From [Leptolyngbya] sp. PCC 7376 (GTDB taxonomy: Bacteria > Cyanobacteriota > Cyanobacteriia > Cyanobacteriales > MRBY01): a stretch of 64,000 nucleotides of DNA. The stretch spans positions 1,038,036-1,102,035 of the forward strand of contig NC_019683.1 of assembly GCF_000316605.1 (NCBI RefSeq), read 5' to 3'. Positions 42,262-52,340 of the stretch are shown piece by piece (positions within the stretch are counted from its first letter, which is position 1; each line of letters begins with the position of its first letter). Made by a program: the position numbers and the translations under genes. The notes under the pieces were generated by a model. It searched no databases and was not told the origin of the DNA. It saw only the letters and a list, made by a program, of their open reading frames with translations.

Positions 42262-44939
42262 TCTTTTAGGGTTTGTTTTTCTTGGTTATTGAAGAGAATG
42301 AAGGATTCTTCGGGTGTGCCGCTAACAAATTTGGCGTGGGTCGCAAGGTGAACGACATTGTAATCTTCCACCTCAAAACGGATGTCTGCATTAAAATCTT
42401 TGCCAAGGCGGGTTGTCGTGGCGGATATAGTTTTGGCGATGCTTTCCACTTCTGGTTGGGCATGGGGAAGAGAGTCAAAGGGGAAATTTCGCTTGCCGAC
42501 GGTAACGGTACTTTCCGTATCGGTAAAAGCTCCGGCGAGAACAGCGAGTTCGCCACGGGGTTTGTCGGTAAAGTTGGTGAGGCTAACGGCAGTGATGTTA
42601 TTGATGTTGTAGTTCTCGATGAGCCATTGTTTGCCGTCGTAAAGCGCGGACAAGGGAACATATCGCAATTGTCCATCAGGCGCGTAAATAATATTTTTTG
42701 TGCCTAAGTTTTCTAAATCGGTAGCGATGGGTGCGATTAATGCGTCATAGAGTGTTTTTGAAGCAGTTTGGACAGCACCAAGATTTTGGCGGAGTTGGGG
42801 GACAGTCAGGGCGTTACAATAGTTGAGAATAGCTTGGTTTAGCTCGATGCGACTTAGGGGAACAGTGCGACGAAATGGTGGCGCAGTGGCAGAGATAACA
42901 ATTAGTTCGAGGCGATCGTCCAAGACAAGGGGATAAAGAATAACGGCATTATCGAGTTGTGCGAGGTCATCCCGTAGGTTTTTGGCATAGAGATCGAGGT
43001 CAATGCTTTCGCCATCGGTGTTGCGTTGGAGTTTGGCAAGTTCGGCTTGGACGGGTTCGCTCTCAAAAAATTCAGAGATTTCGAGAACAATCTGCTCTCT
43101 GGCTTGGCGTAGGGTTTTGATTTGCTCGCGTTGTTCTGTGGTGCGATTGCCTGGTGCAATTTGACTGAGTTCTGCCAAGGTTTGACCAACTTGAATCGCA
43201 TCATCTAGCAAGACATTGTAGCCATCGATAATGACGCTTTCGGCGGTGCGGTTGGCAATCTCTGTTTCCGTATCATCATTGCCGCGCACATTGTTTAAGT
43301 AGTCATCAAGCTCTTGGACTTTCAGTAAATCGAGGACGCGCTGGGCTTCAAGGATGCGGTCTTGTTCAAGCAGTACATTCGCAAGGCTTCGGTAAGTATC
43401 TTGGATTTTGCTGAGATAGGTTTCTTGAATTCCTCGGTCTAGTCCTTTGATATCATCACGGAGGGTTTCATAGACATTGACAGACTGTTTATAAAAAATG
43501 ATAGCCAGTTCTGATTCATTCAAATCCTCAAACAAGAACCCAATATTTTTTAGAGTGATTGCCTCGCCATTCCTGTCATCAACTTCTCTTCTGAGAGCTA
43601 GAGATTGCTGATAGTAGTCAAGTACCTGATCTTGTTTATTTAAGAAACTATGAACTCTACCAAGATTATTGAGAGTAAATGCTTCTCCATTTCGATTACC
43701 TACTGCTCGCCAGAGAGGTAAAGCTTTTTGGAAATAGTTGAGAGCAATCGATTGGTCTTCTAAATCGCTATACACGTGACCAATATTATTGAGAAGACGT
43801 GCTTCAGTAGTCTGATCCTTAACTTTTTGTGCGAGGTTGAGTGCCTGTTGATAGTAATCGAGAGCAAGCTGTTTTTTCCCAAGATTCAGAATAAATCACT
43901 CCGATGTTATTGAGGCTTGTTGCTTCTCCCGCACTATCACCCACCGCTCGGAATAAAGGTAAAACTTGTTGATAATAGTCGAGAGCTTGCTGTTTTTCTC
44001 CTAAAGCATCGTAAACCAAACCAATATTACTGAGGGTAATTGCTTCTCCCGTACGATCACCAACCACTCGTCTTAAGGGTAAAGCTTGTTGGTAATAGTC
44101 GAGAGCTTGTTGTTTTTCTCCCAAAGCATCATAAACCAGACCAATATTATTGAGAGCCGTTGCTTCCCCAGTGCGATCGCCCACCGCCCGTGACAAGGGT
44201 AGTGCTTGCTGATAGAAATCGAGGGCTTGCTGTTTTTCCCCTAAATCATCGTAGACTGCGCCAATATTATTGAGGGTAGTGGCTTCTCCGCTGCGATCGC
44301 CCACTGCCTGCGATAAAGGTAAAGCTTGTTGGTAATAATCGAGGGCTTGCTGTTTTTCTCCTAAATCACTATAGATCAATCCAATTCTATTTAGAGTTAA
44401 TGCTTCACCAGATAAATCTTCCAAAGACTCTCGTAAAGCTAAAGCTTGTTGGTGATAAGTTAAAGCTAATTGTTTTTCCCCTAGGTCGTTGTAAGACCAA
44501 CCGATATTATCGAGAGTTTTTGCTTCCTCATCGATATCTTTTATTTTTCGATAAGCCATGAGAGCAAATTCGTAGTAATCAAGAGACTCTTGTTTCTTTC
44601 CCAGACTGTTATGAACAAAACCCAAGGCAAGATTTGTCAAAGCTATTTTTTCATGGTTTTGTTGCTGTTGATAAATATCTAGAGCTACTTCCCATTTTTC
44701 GAGAGCCGCTTGATAATTTGTAATGCCCTGCTCAAAAAATGACATGCCTTCATCGTAAAGACGATCAGCTTCAGTTTGTGGAGTTGTTTGAGCAAAGAAA
44801 ATTGGTATTTCTCGGAGTTCTTGGGCAGTTGCCATCTCTGTTCCAGCAAAGAGCATGGCACTCCCCAGCAGACCCCAAACCCAACGGATTGCAACCATAA
44901 CTTTTTCCTAGCTTATGAGATCACGAATACTTATATTTT

Positions 44940-45737
44940 CTGAGATTTTCAAGTAAGTAATGCTATAGCAAAATGGAGTGAGTCGTTTCCTTGGAAGTCT
45001 CGCTATGACAATTCACTGTCCCCAATGTAATGCTCAAGACATCATCAAAAGTGGATTCGCTAAAAATCGTCAACGATTTAAGTGTAAGCAGTGCAATTAT
45101 CAATTTACAAGCTTTTCTAAAGAGCGGGGCAAGCCTCTCTGGATGAAATTAGAAGCTGTATTGATGTATATGAGTGGTATGTCCATGAATGCGACAGCCA
45201 AGATTCTCGGTGTATCAGCTCAATCAGTGCTCAATTGGGTAAGAGATTTCGGTGAAGCCAATTATGAAAAGCCCACTCCTGAGTCTGCTGTCGTGGTGGA
45301 GCTAGATGAGCTATGGCATTTTATCCAAGAGAAAAAAACAAACTTTGGGTCTGGAAAGCATATGACCGTAATACTGGGCGACTCATTGACTGGGAATTGG
45401 GAAGTCGTGATAGTCGAACTTTAGGTCATTTACTAGAGCGGTTCTCGCAATGGCAAATCACTGTCTATTGCACCGATAATTGGAAACCCTATCAACAGCT
45501 ATTAGAGAATCACCCAGATGCTTTTCATGTCATTAGCAAGAAAGAGACAATAGCAATTGAGAGAAACAACTCAGACAATCGCCATTGGTTTGCTCGGTTT
45601 CATCGCAGGACGAAGGTCGTCTCTAAATCAAAACACATGGTGGACTTGAGCATGGCACTGTTTGCGAAATTTAGAGTGAATGGAAGTATTGAGCTACTGC
45701 GCAATTGGCGTTTAACATTACTCTCTTAAAACTCTCA
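44940..45737 (+). mobile_element. IS1-family insertion sequence upstream of the TPR-CHAT gene
   Basis: The ends are approximate. Imperfect inverted repeats of about 21 bases lie at the left (GAGATTTTCAAGTAAGTAATG) and right (complement GAGAGTTTTAAGAGAGTAATG). A 7-bp repeat ATATTTT at 44933-44939 and 45737-45743 may be the target duplication, with the right copy touching the element. It lies between the TPR-CHAT start and the next gene and would separate that gene from any upstream promoter. Confidence 0.7.
45005..45729 (+). CDS. IS1-family transposase InsAB, made by -1 frameshift
   Basis: Two overlapping frames form one protein. The first (45005-45424) has a zinc ribbon (CPQCNAQDIIKSGFAKNRQRFKCKQC) and a helix-turn-helix (LEAVLMYMSGMSMNATAKILGVS). 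The second, to 45729, has the catalytic DDE part (CTDNWKPY and RHWFARFHRRTKVVSKS); the first Asp is in ELDELWHF before the shift. The join is at an A7C run (45332-45339), the IS1-type slippery site. Both parts are intact. The sequence differs from the IS1 element at 61.2 kb. Confidence 0.88.
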
Positions 45738-45738
45738 T

Positions 45739-46274
45739 ATTTTAAAGAACATTTTTAAACGAAAGAACTCCAAAGCTTATTGAGAAAATCCAAGATTGAT
45801 ATCAATTAGTTTTTAGAGAATGCTTAGTATTCAGTGGCGATCGCCATAATCAAAAAACAACAAAAAAAGCCCACAGTCAGTGGGCTTAAAAATGTGCAGT
45901 TGATAAACGAATGTATGTTAGAGAGTTGCTGACAAAATCAACCCATGCTTGAAACTCTGGCGATTCTCTCTCTTAGTTTCAAAATTAATCGGAGACAAGC
46001 GGCGCAAAAAACGCCAATTTAGCAAGTACTCCCTCAGACAATCTGGAAAACCGCGAATTTCTATTCGGAATTTTGATTTTGGCTGACAGATATGTTTTCA
46101 AACAGCATTTTCACCTTTTTATATGTATGACTTTTTAGCTGTTTCAAGTCTGTCAAAACGAATGTTTAGCCTCTGCATCCTAGAGTATCACTGGATTTTT
46201 TGTTTTTTTAGTTTAGTGATTTTTCTTTGGGCTTAGGGAGCAATCACTCTCGTCAACTCGACAGGTTTCAACTT
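45739..46274. other. Gene-poor region between the IS1 element and the permease gene
   Basis: About 535 bases. The minus strand holds an open frame of 59 codons without a good start (45919-46097) reading CLREYLLNWRFLRRLSPINFETKRENRQ, perhaps a fragment of a lost gene. It ends just before a strong minus-strand terminator. I cannot assign the fragment. Confidence 0.4.
45862..45887 (-). terminator. Strong minus-strand terminator without an obvious gene
   Basis: An 8-bp stem AAGCCCAC/GTGGGCTT with a 5-nt loop is followed on the minus strand by a 7-T run. It would end a transcript coming from 45.9-46.3 kb, for which no gene is evident other than the permease further upstream. Confidence 0.75.
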
Positions 46275-47228
46275 TTAAAAAACGTAGAAATTTAGCCAGA
46301 GGTCTAGGGTGATCGCCAAGAGAGAGAGCAACAGTACGAGATACATCAATGCCTTAGGACGAAAAGTATTAATCATGAGGCAAAGGCTTGTACAGCTCAC
46401 AAAAGTACTACCCAGCAGAAAGCCTAAACTATGGCCTGCATTACCCCGCAAAAGCCATTGACTCGCCAATTGAAAATGTTGTCCGAAACCTTGAGGACTC
46501 GCAAAACCCGCCAGCAGCACAGACCAAGGATTCACATTTGATGTCACCTGCGGCAATATCCAAAGTTGGAATCCTGCGGCGATCGCACAACCGAGTAGTA
46601 GCCACACTGACCATTCCAAGAGCTCACGCATATAAACATAAAATCCCATCGATATCCGAGATTTACGACTCACAGGCAGGATTGTTAATTTCGACGTGGT
46701 TAAGCTGTCTGTCTGGATAGGGGCGATCGCCACAGGGTAAAGACTAGGGCGGGCGATCGCTGGATACCTAAATAAAGAGACGGAAGATTCAGTCTGTTCC
46801 CGCGAAATCATTTGCTTTTGGGTCGCAAAAATACAACTGATAATCACGACAATCCCAAAGCTAATCCCAAGATCAAAAAGAAAAACCTCGCCATTCTCAG
46901 GGAATGCCCGCCACAACATGAACATCAATATGGGATTTAGTGAGACAGATGTCAGCCAGAAGGCGATCGCCAAACTCGATGACCCAGATTGCCAGAGCAA
47001 GCGCCGCACCACGGGCCATAAACCACATTGACCAATCGGTAGTAAAAACCCCAGTCCACAGCCGTAGAGCAGTTGCCACCAAGGATTTTGGGGAAGAAAC
47101 TTTTCCCAACGACGACGCGGCGCAAATAAAAATAATCCGCTCGAAACAGCCACCCCAACCATGAGCCACGGCAAAGAAACAAGCCACTGCGCGATCAGAA
47201 GCGTAAACCAATGCTGTAGTGCCACCAT
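46275..47228 (-). CDS. Putative permease (ArsP_1/DUF318-like membrane protein)
   Basis: The product is 317 residues with about seven hydrophobic helices in two halves separated by a soluble loop (residues about 145-200). The first half has LLYGCGLGFLLPIGQCGLWPVVRRLL and the second has LLGSTFVSCTSLCLM. This bipartite layout with a Cys/Gly-rich segment resembles the ArsP_1 permeases that export organoarsenicals or sulfur metabolites. The substrate is not predictable from sequence and the assignment is moderate. Confidence 0.75.
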   Translation of the reverse strand: MVALQHWFTLLIAQWLVSLPWLMVGVAVSSGLFLFAPRRRWEKFLPQNPWWQLLYGCGLGFLLPIGQCGLWPVVRRLLWQSGSSSLAIAFWLTSVSLNPILMFMLWRAFPENGEVFLFDLGISFGIVVIISCIFATQKQMISREQTESSVSLFRYPAIARPSLYPVAIAPIQTDSLTTSKLTILPVSRKSRISMGFYVYMRELLEWSVWLLLGCAIAAGFQLWILPQVTSNVNPWSVLLAGFASPQGFGQHFQLASQWLLRGNAGHSLGFLLGSTFVSCTSLCLMINTFRPKALMYLVLLLSLLAITLDLWLNFYVF

Positions 47229-47443
47229 GCCGTCGTTTATCTCGAAAGTACCGAAATTCTTCCCATCTACCCTACATGATTCCCCCAGACTTGGGGCGTC
47301 TAGACCCGAAAATTTGGCGATCGCCGCCCCAATCCAGGTTCTGCACCGTTCTCATCCTTAGAAAAGATGACGGAATCGCTTATTAATGTAAAATTAAATG
47401 ACTTTTTACAACTATTACTTTTTAAGATTAAGAGGGAAAGATC

Positions 47444-47557
47444 ATGGACTTTCGTATTGTTATTGTATTGGCTCCTTTAGCGATCGCTGCATCTTGGGCA
47501 ATCTTCAACATTGGTGCTGCTGCACTCAACCAACTCAGTAACATGCGTGGCGAATAG
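47444..47557 (+). CDS. psbY: Photosystem II protein PsbY
   Basis: The product is 37 residues, a single membrane helix: MDFRIVIVLAPLAIAASWAI followed by FNIGAAALNQLSN. The start and the Ala-rich helix fit cyanobacterial PsbY, a small subunit at the edge of photosystem II near cytochrome b559. A GAGGGA ribosome site lies upstream. A terminator hairpin lies between it and trpC. Confidence 0.88.
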   Translation: MDFRIVIVLAPLAIAASWAIFNIGAAALNQLSNMRGE

Positions 47558-47640
47558 TAAACCGCTCCACCTGATTTTGTCTGTTGTTTGATCAGAGCCA
47601 CTTACATCAAAAAATTAGCAAACAAATTTTTATCGACTTT

Positions 47641-47665
47641 AGCAGCCCTCATCGGGTTGCTTTTT
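47641..47665 (+). terminator. Terminator of psbY
   Basis: An 8-bp stem AGCAGCCC/GGGTTGCT (one wobble) with a 5-nt loop runs into TTTTT, 17 bases before the trpC start. Confidence 0.7.
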
Positions 47666-47681
47666 AATCATTAGAGAAATT

Positions 47682-48572
47682 ATGTCTGTCCAAATCCGCC
47701 GTCAACACCCCAGTCGCCCCATCAATGTCAGTATTTTGCAATACCAAGTGGCTCTGCCGGATGCGAAACCCCAGCATATTCTCGAAGAAATCGTTTGGCA
47801 CAAAGAGCTTGAAGTTGAGCAGATGCGCGACAAGATGCCTCTACTGCAACTCCGTAAACTAGTAAACACTCTGCCACCTGCAAAGGATTTTTTATCTGCT
47901 CTCGTAAACGGTAAAAACAATCCAGCCCTTATCGCCGAGGTCAAAAAAGCCTCTCCCAGTAAAGGAGTGATTCGCGAAGATTTCGACCCAGTAGCGATCG
48001 CCAAAGCCTACGAAGCAGGTGGTGCAAGCTGTTTGTCTGTTTTAACCGATCAGAAATTCTTTCAAGGCAGCTTTGACAATCTCAAACTAGTCCGAGAAGC
48101 CGTTGATCTACCGCTTCTCTGCAAAGAATTCATCATCTATCCCTACCAAATTTTTAAAGCCCGTAGCTTTGGTGCTGACGCAGTGCTCCTAATTGCTGCG
48201 ATCTTGTCTGACCAAGACCTCGAATACTACGTCAAAATCACCCGCAGTCTAGGGATGACAGCCCTCGTTGAAGTGCATACAGCGGAAGAATTAGACCGAG
48301 TTTTGGCAGTTGATGGTGTGAATCTGATTGGCATTAATAACCGTAACCTCGAAGATTTTTCCGTCAATATCGAAACCACAACGATGTTGATGGAAACCCG
48401 GAGTGCTGAGCTGAAGGCGAAAGGGGCGCGGGTCGTTAGTGAATCTGGTATTCACAGTCCCATTGACCTCATGATGGTGCGGGAAGCTGGTGCAAAAGCA
48501 GTACTAGTCGGTGAATCTCTCGTCAAGCAACCTGATCCGAAACAGGCGATCACCGATCTATTCGAGCTTTAA
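47682..48572 (+). CDS. trpC: Indole-3-glycerol phosphate synthase TrpC
   Basis: The product is 296 residues. It closes the indole ring from CdRP in tryptophan synthesis. Signatures are [73 protein letters not shown] and VSESGIHSP. An N-terminal extension of about 30 residues before the barrel is usual in cyanobacteria. The trp genes are dispersed; trpF is 3 kb downstream on the other strand. Confidence 0.96.
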   Translation: MSVQIRRQHPSRPINVSILQYQVALPDAKPQHILEEIVWHKELEVEQMRDKMPLLQLRKLVNTLPPAKDFLSALVNGKNNPALIAEVKKASPSKGVIREDFDPVAIAKAYEAGGASCLSVLTDQKFFQGSFDNLKLVREAVDLPLLCKEFIIYPYQIFKARSFGADAVLLIAAILSDQDLEYYVKITRSLGMTALVEVHTAEELDRVLAVDGVNLIGINNRNLEDFSVNIETTTMLMETRSAELKAKGARVVSESGIHSPIDLMMVREAGAKAVLVGESLVKQPDPKQAITDLFEL

Positions 48573-48575
48573 GCT

Positions 48576-50207
48576 TTAGGAAATTTTTTCGGGTAAAGCG
48601 CCAGATTCTTCCAGATGTTTGAGAATCGTCGCTTTTGGAATCGCTGTGTGGAGATGTTGCCAAGGTAAAACTTGGTCGGTTTCCCATTGCTGATGAACAT
48701 AAAAATCTAGCGGTGGAATTTGGCCTTTGAGATCTTTAAAAGCGCGTTTATAACTCCCCAAGGTATCGCCATATTCTCGGGTTAGTTCGAGGAGTCTAGA
48801 GAGGCGGCGATCGCCTCGCGATAACAAAGCCTGAATGACCGACCAATTATAACTTTCTGGACGAAACTCAATGCCCTGCGATCGTAACTTTTTCTGGAGC
48901 AATTGCAGACGTTTTTTTGCCGCTTTATTCACTCCAAACCATTGAAAAGGCGTATGGGCTTTCGGCACAAAAGTGCTGCATCCAAGGGTCAATCTCAGGC
49001 CAGGAGCAGCCTTTTTCGCGGTCAACATCATGTCGATAGTTGCATCAATATCTGTCTGTTCCTCACCCGGAATTCCGGCCATCCCATAAAATTTAATCGC
49101 TTTTAGGCCACCCGCCTTCGCATTGACTGCTGCTGTTGTAATTTCGTCATCCGTGAGTTTTTTATTTACGATTTCCCGTAAGCGCTCTGAGCCACTTTCC
49201 ACGGCGATCGTAATCGAGCGAGTATCTCGTGCTGCCAGAGTTTTCGCTAATTTTTCCGTCACCGTATTTGTCCGCACCGACGCAATGCTGAGGCGAACAT
49301 CTGAATATTGCGGCTGCGATAAGTAATCTAATAAACTTTCAAACTCGGGGTGCTGGGTAACTGAAGCTCCTAAAAGTCCAAGGCGATCCGTTACTTTCAG
49401 ACCTCGTTCAATCGCTGGTATTAAAGATTTTTCGAGATTTGCCACCCGAAACGGCAAGGTGACATAACTAGCAAGGCAAAAGCGACACATTTCCGGGCAG
49501 CTCCGTACAACCTCCACCATATAAATATTTTCCCAGGCTGCTTTTTCGGTAACAACGGTCGAAGTCGACAGCACATTGCCGCGATAGGTTTGCTTATAAA
49601 CGGCAGCGGGTACATCAGTGAGTTTTGGTTCGATACTTTCAATTTCTGCTGTGGGTGATCGATAGGTCACGTCATACAGGCTGGGCACATAAATTCCCTC
49701 TACCTGCGCCAGACGTTTTAACTTCGCAAGGCGATCGCCACCACGAATATCTTGATAAGCATCGATAAACTCATCTAAAAGATTTTCGCCATCCCCGAGG
49801 AGAATCACATCAAAAAAATCGGCATAGGGTTCAGGATTCGCACTGAGTACCGAACCGCCCCCAAAAATAATTGGGTGATGATCTTTTCGAGCCGATGCTC
49901 GCAGTGGAATATTTAGCTTTTCGAGAAGGTCAAATAAATTTGTGTAGTCTAGTTCCCATGAAAATGAAAACCCGACAATTTCGGGCGATGACGGCAATTT
50001 CTCATTGAAATCCGTAAATAAGCGCCGTACATCCACATCAGACCGCTGACTAAACTTCGCCCACACCAATTGATAGCCCAAGCTTGTAATCCCAACAGTG
50101 TAGGTATTGGGAAACGCAAAGACTAAAGGAATCGCATTTTGCTGGGGGGTAACAGGGTCAAAAAGAAGACGTTCTTGTTCAAACAAAGTTTTTCGGCAGG
50201 GGCGCAA
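48576..50207 (-). CDS. B12-binding-type radical SAM protein (TIGR03960-like)
   Basis: The product is 543 residues. A Rossmann-like cobalamin-binding-type segment (PLVFAFPNTYTVGITSLGYQ, GFSFSWELDY, IIFGGGSVLSANPEPY) precedes a radical SAM core with the cluster motif RSCPEMCRFCLASY (CxxxCxxC) at about residue 238, and IAVESGSERLREIVNK. It resembles the large TIGR03960-type radical SAM proteins. In some bacteria these are fused to a DUF2344 domain; none is visible here. The substrate is unknown. The start is a TTG at 50207, without a strong ribosome site. The gene converges with trpC, 3 bases apart. Confidence 0.86.
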   Translation of the reverse strand: MRPCRKTLFEQERLLFDPVTPQQNAIPLVFAFPNTYTVGITSLGYQLVWAKFSQRSDVDVRRLFTDFNEKLPSSPEIVGFSFSWELDYTNLFDLLEKLNIPLRASARKDHHPIIFGGGSVLSANPEPYADFFDVILLGDGENLLDEFIDAYQDIRGGDRLAKLKRLAQVEGIYVPSLYDVTYRSPTAEIESIEPKLTDVPAAVYKQTYRGNVLSTSTVVTEKAAWENIYMVEVVRSCPEMCRFCLASYVTLPFRVANLEKSLIPAIERGLKVTDRLGLLGASVTQHPEFESLLDYLSQPQYSDVRLSIASVRTNTVTEKLAKTLAARDTRSITIAVESGSERLREIVNKKLTDDEITTAAVNAKAGGLKAIKFYGMAGIPGEEQTDIDATIDMMLTAKKAAPGLRLTLGCSTFVPKAHTPFQWFGVNKAAKKRLQLLQKKLRSQGIEFRPESYNWSVIQALLSRGDRRLSRLLELTREYGDTLGSYKRAFKDLKGQIPPLDFYVHQQWETDQVLPWQHLHTAIPKATILKHLEESGALPEKIS

Positions 50208-50337
50208 TTGATCTGGTTGCTATTGTATCCGGTTGCTATTTCAAATGAATGCTTTTCACGCGGCACCAACACCAAGCCTCTGCAAAACCCTTTCAGTTGG
50301 CGATCGCCCCATTACCTTTCTCGACGCAAACTACTCC

Positions 50338-51120
50338 TTAGCCAAAGCGGAGCCAAGACCCTCTTTGGGCAGATTTCGCCTCAGTCCGCAATTTTGAGGT
50401 TGAAGGAAGTGCCGCAGCAAAAAACTGTTTCTTTGTGTCTTTCACAAACTTCTGGTTTGGAGATAGGGCGATCGCCTGTTTTAGATGAACCTTTGCCAAA
50501 CTTTCTTGACCCTGCTCCAAATAAATACGCGTTAACCAAGCATGAGCCATGCCATTATTGCCATCACGGCGGAGCACTTCCCGCAACTCCAGCATCGCCC
50601 CTTGTAAATCTCTCAATTTGAAATAACGTTCTGCCCGTTCAAGTGAATCATCTCTCACAATCTCATTCCGCTTTGCGGACGATAAATATTTCACGAAAAA
50701 GTCAACCGTTTGCTGCTTTAAATAACCTTGGGTGACGGCAATTTGCCCAAAAAGCTTTTTATTTTTCTGCTGAATTCTCAAAATGCTAGTCACCTGCTCT
50801 TCGGTTAAGAGACCAGCTTCGAGCAAATAATAACCAATCTTTTTCTGCTTATTTTTAATCTTTAGACTTTGAAGAATGTTATTCCAGCGAATGGCAAAAA
50901 AGTCACAGGTTTCTTGCTTAATCCAGCCTCGCAATGCCAAAATCTCCCCAATCCGAAAATCTTCATATCCCGGAATTGACTGGTTCTGCAATGCTAATTG
51001 GACCTGATCTTCTGATACTAGACCCGCTTGGACGAGTAGTTGACCAAGGGGAAGAGCTGCATGTAGCTTAATGCTCTGCTGAAACTGTTGCGGTTGCGCT
51101 GGCACTACTGATAATGACAT
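50338..51120 (-). CDS. MshEN/GspE-N-like domain protein with C-terminal TPR
   Basis: The product is 260 residues. Two copies of the type II/IV secretion ATPase N-terminal (MshEN-like) motif occur: LGQLLVQAGLVSEDQVQLALQNQ at about 25 and IGYYLLEAGLLTEEQVTSILRIQ at about 95, each followed by a WIKQETCDFF- or YLKQQTVDFF-type segment. A TPR pair follows (AERYFKLRDLQGAMLELREVLRRDGNN, AHAWLTRIYLEQGQESLAKVHLKQAIAL). MshEN domains can bind cyclic di-GMP, so a c-di-GMP-linked role is possible. There is no ATPase domain. Confidence 0.78.
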   Translation of the reverse strand: MSLSVVPAQPQQFQQSIKLHAALPLGQLLVQAGLVSEDQVQLALQNQSIPGYEDFRIGEILALRGWIKQETCDFFAIRWNNILQSLKIKNKQKKIGYYLLEAGLLTEEQVTSILRIQQKNKKLFGQIAVTQGYLKQQTVDFFVKYLSSAKRNEIVRDDSLERAERYFKLRDLQGAMLELREVLRRDGNNGMAHAWLTRIYLEQGQESLAKVHLKQAIALSPNQKFVKDTKKQFFAAALPSTSKLRTEAKSAQRGSWLRFG

Positions 51121-51578
51121 TTCTTAGACCCGAATAAAGACTACCTATGCACACCTGAGAAAAGCACAAAAAGATATCAAAGACAGACAAAAATATCTAC
51201 GTAAACTTGCGTTCCTTATTTGTAAGCATATCTCTATTCACCGTATTTTTAGGCACGTTTAGAGCGAACTTCACTCAATCTTTAAAGCAGTATTTTTTAG
51301 ATAAAGCTTTGACAAAGGATTTAATTTCTTCCGGGTCTACATCTCAATATCTGTAAGTGTTTTGAACTAAATTTAGACTTAGAACAGGATACTGAGTAAA
51401 GAATTGTTTATTTATTCCTGAAATATATTTCTTCAATTTTTTATTGAAAAATACACTCTCATTTCATTAGATATTTATGCAGTTCTTTTACTTAAGTATC
51501 GTTATTTAGAAATCAATTTTTCAAATAACAATACTTAAGAGACGATTCCAGATTTTCAAGATTTTTAGATGACAAACT
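51121..51578. other. AT-rich intergenic region downstream of trpF
   Basis: About 458 bases between trpF and the MshEN-like gene, both on the minus strand. I see no gene, RNA or clear repeat; it is T- and A-rich. The promoter of the MshEN-like gene is expected at its left end. Confidence 0.45.
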
Positions 51579-52214
51579 TCAAGCTTGTAAGGCTGCGAGT
51601 TGTTCGATCAGCATCGCGACTTTCTGAAGATTTTTTTGACCAGGTGAGTCCTCTACACCGCTAGATAAATCAATGCCATCGGGTTGTAACTGCGTTAGGG
51701 CTTGCTGGATATTGTCGGGTTTTAGACCCCCAGCCAAGAGCCAAGGAATACTGGGTCGGAATGTCTGCAAATCTTCCCAGTTAATGGTGTGTCCAGTTCC
51801 GCCTAACTGTTCTGGATGATAGGCATCAAGTAATAGCGCATCAACAACGGTTTCATAATCTTTAGCTGCAATGAGGGTTTGGCGATCGCGCACCCTTAGA
51901 GCCTTAATGATTTCGAGATTGGGCAGGAGTTTTCGAACTTGCTGACAAAATTCAGGAGATTCATCACTATGGAGCTGGACAGTGCTCAGGTGAGACGCTT
52001 TGGCAATGTCTGCAATTTCCTCAGGACTTTGATTCGCAAAGACTCCAACTTTCCCAACGTTTTCGGGGAGGGTTTGAGCAATGGGTTTGATGTTTTCAGG
52101 GGTGATATATCGAGGAGATTTTTTAACGCAGATAAAACCGATATCAGTTGCACCCATTTCGGCGATCGCCACCGCTTGATCCACTCGCGTTAAACCACAA
52201 ATTTTTAAGCGCAT
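51579..52214 (-). CDS. trpF: Phosphoribosylanthranilate isomerase TrpF
   Basis: The product is 211 residues. It isomerises PRA to CdRP, the step before TrpC. Signatures are [21 protein letters not shown] with the catalytic Cys, [46 protein letters not shown] with the catalytic Asp, [17 protein letters not shown] and [16 protein letters not shown]. The frame stays open upstream to 52340, but the ATG at 52214 has AGGAG upstream and matches the family start. Confidence 0.95.
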   Translation of the reverse strand: MRLKICGLTRVDQAVAIAEMGATDIGFICVKKSPRYITPENIKPIAQTLPENVGKVGVFANQSPEEIADIAKASHLSTVQLHSDESPEFCQQVRKLLPNLEIIKALRVRDRQTLIAAKDYETVVDALLLDAYHPEQLGGTGHTINWEDLQTFRPSIPWLLAGGLKPDNIQQALTQLQPDGIDLSSGVEDSPGQKNLQKVAMLIEQLAALQA

Positions 52215-52275
52215 TAGATCTTCTCCTGTTGTTGAACCATTGCCAGCACTCAGCATAACCGTCATTTCCCCAAAG

Positions 52276-52304
52276 AAAAAACCTATCCCTGTAGGAATAG
52301 GTTT
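52276..52304 (-). terminator. Terminator of the 128-aa conserved gene
   Basis: On the minus strand AAACCTATTCCT pairs with AGGGATAGGTTT (one mismatch, 2-nt loop), followed by a T run. It separates this gene from trpF. Confidence 0.75.
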
Positions 52305-52340
52305 ATGTGCAACAGGATTATTTAAATTCCCTAAACACAA

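Larger units (their letters stand above)
40916..44898 (-). pseudogene. TPR-CHAT protease-like gene, disrupted by a frameshift and IS982
   Basis: Reading from 44898 down: a signal peptide, then at least eight TPR/Kinesin-light-chain-type repeats (LGEKQQALDYYQQALPLSQAVGDR and variants), a helical linker, and a CHAT domain. The frame is broken near 43885-43890 by one extra base (GAATCTTGG where GATCTTGG would continue the repeat); downstream the frame resumes as LGKKQLALDYYQQALN. At 41299-42261 an IS982 splits the CHAT domain between its His (VVHLATHAKF, codon 42336-42338) and its Cys (LLVLSACQTALGD, codon 41240-41242). Removing the element and one target repeat restores the frame. CHAT proteins are caspase-like peptidases of cell-death and defence pathways. 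A separate IS1 element lies 42 bases upstream of the start. Confidence 0.85.

Noticed and set aside
42273-42707. Plus-strand 144-codon frame opposite the CHAT gene
   Set aside because: It is the antisense of the clear TPR-CHAT coding sequence and has no family pattern.
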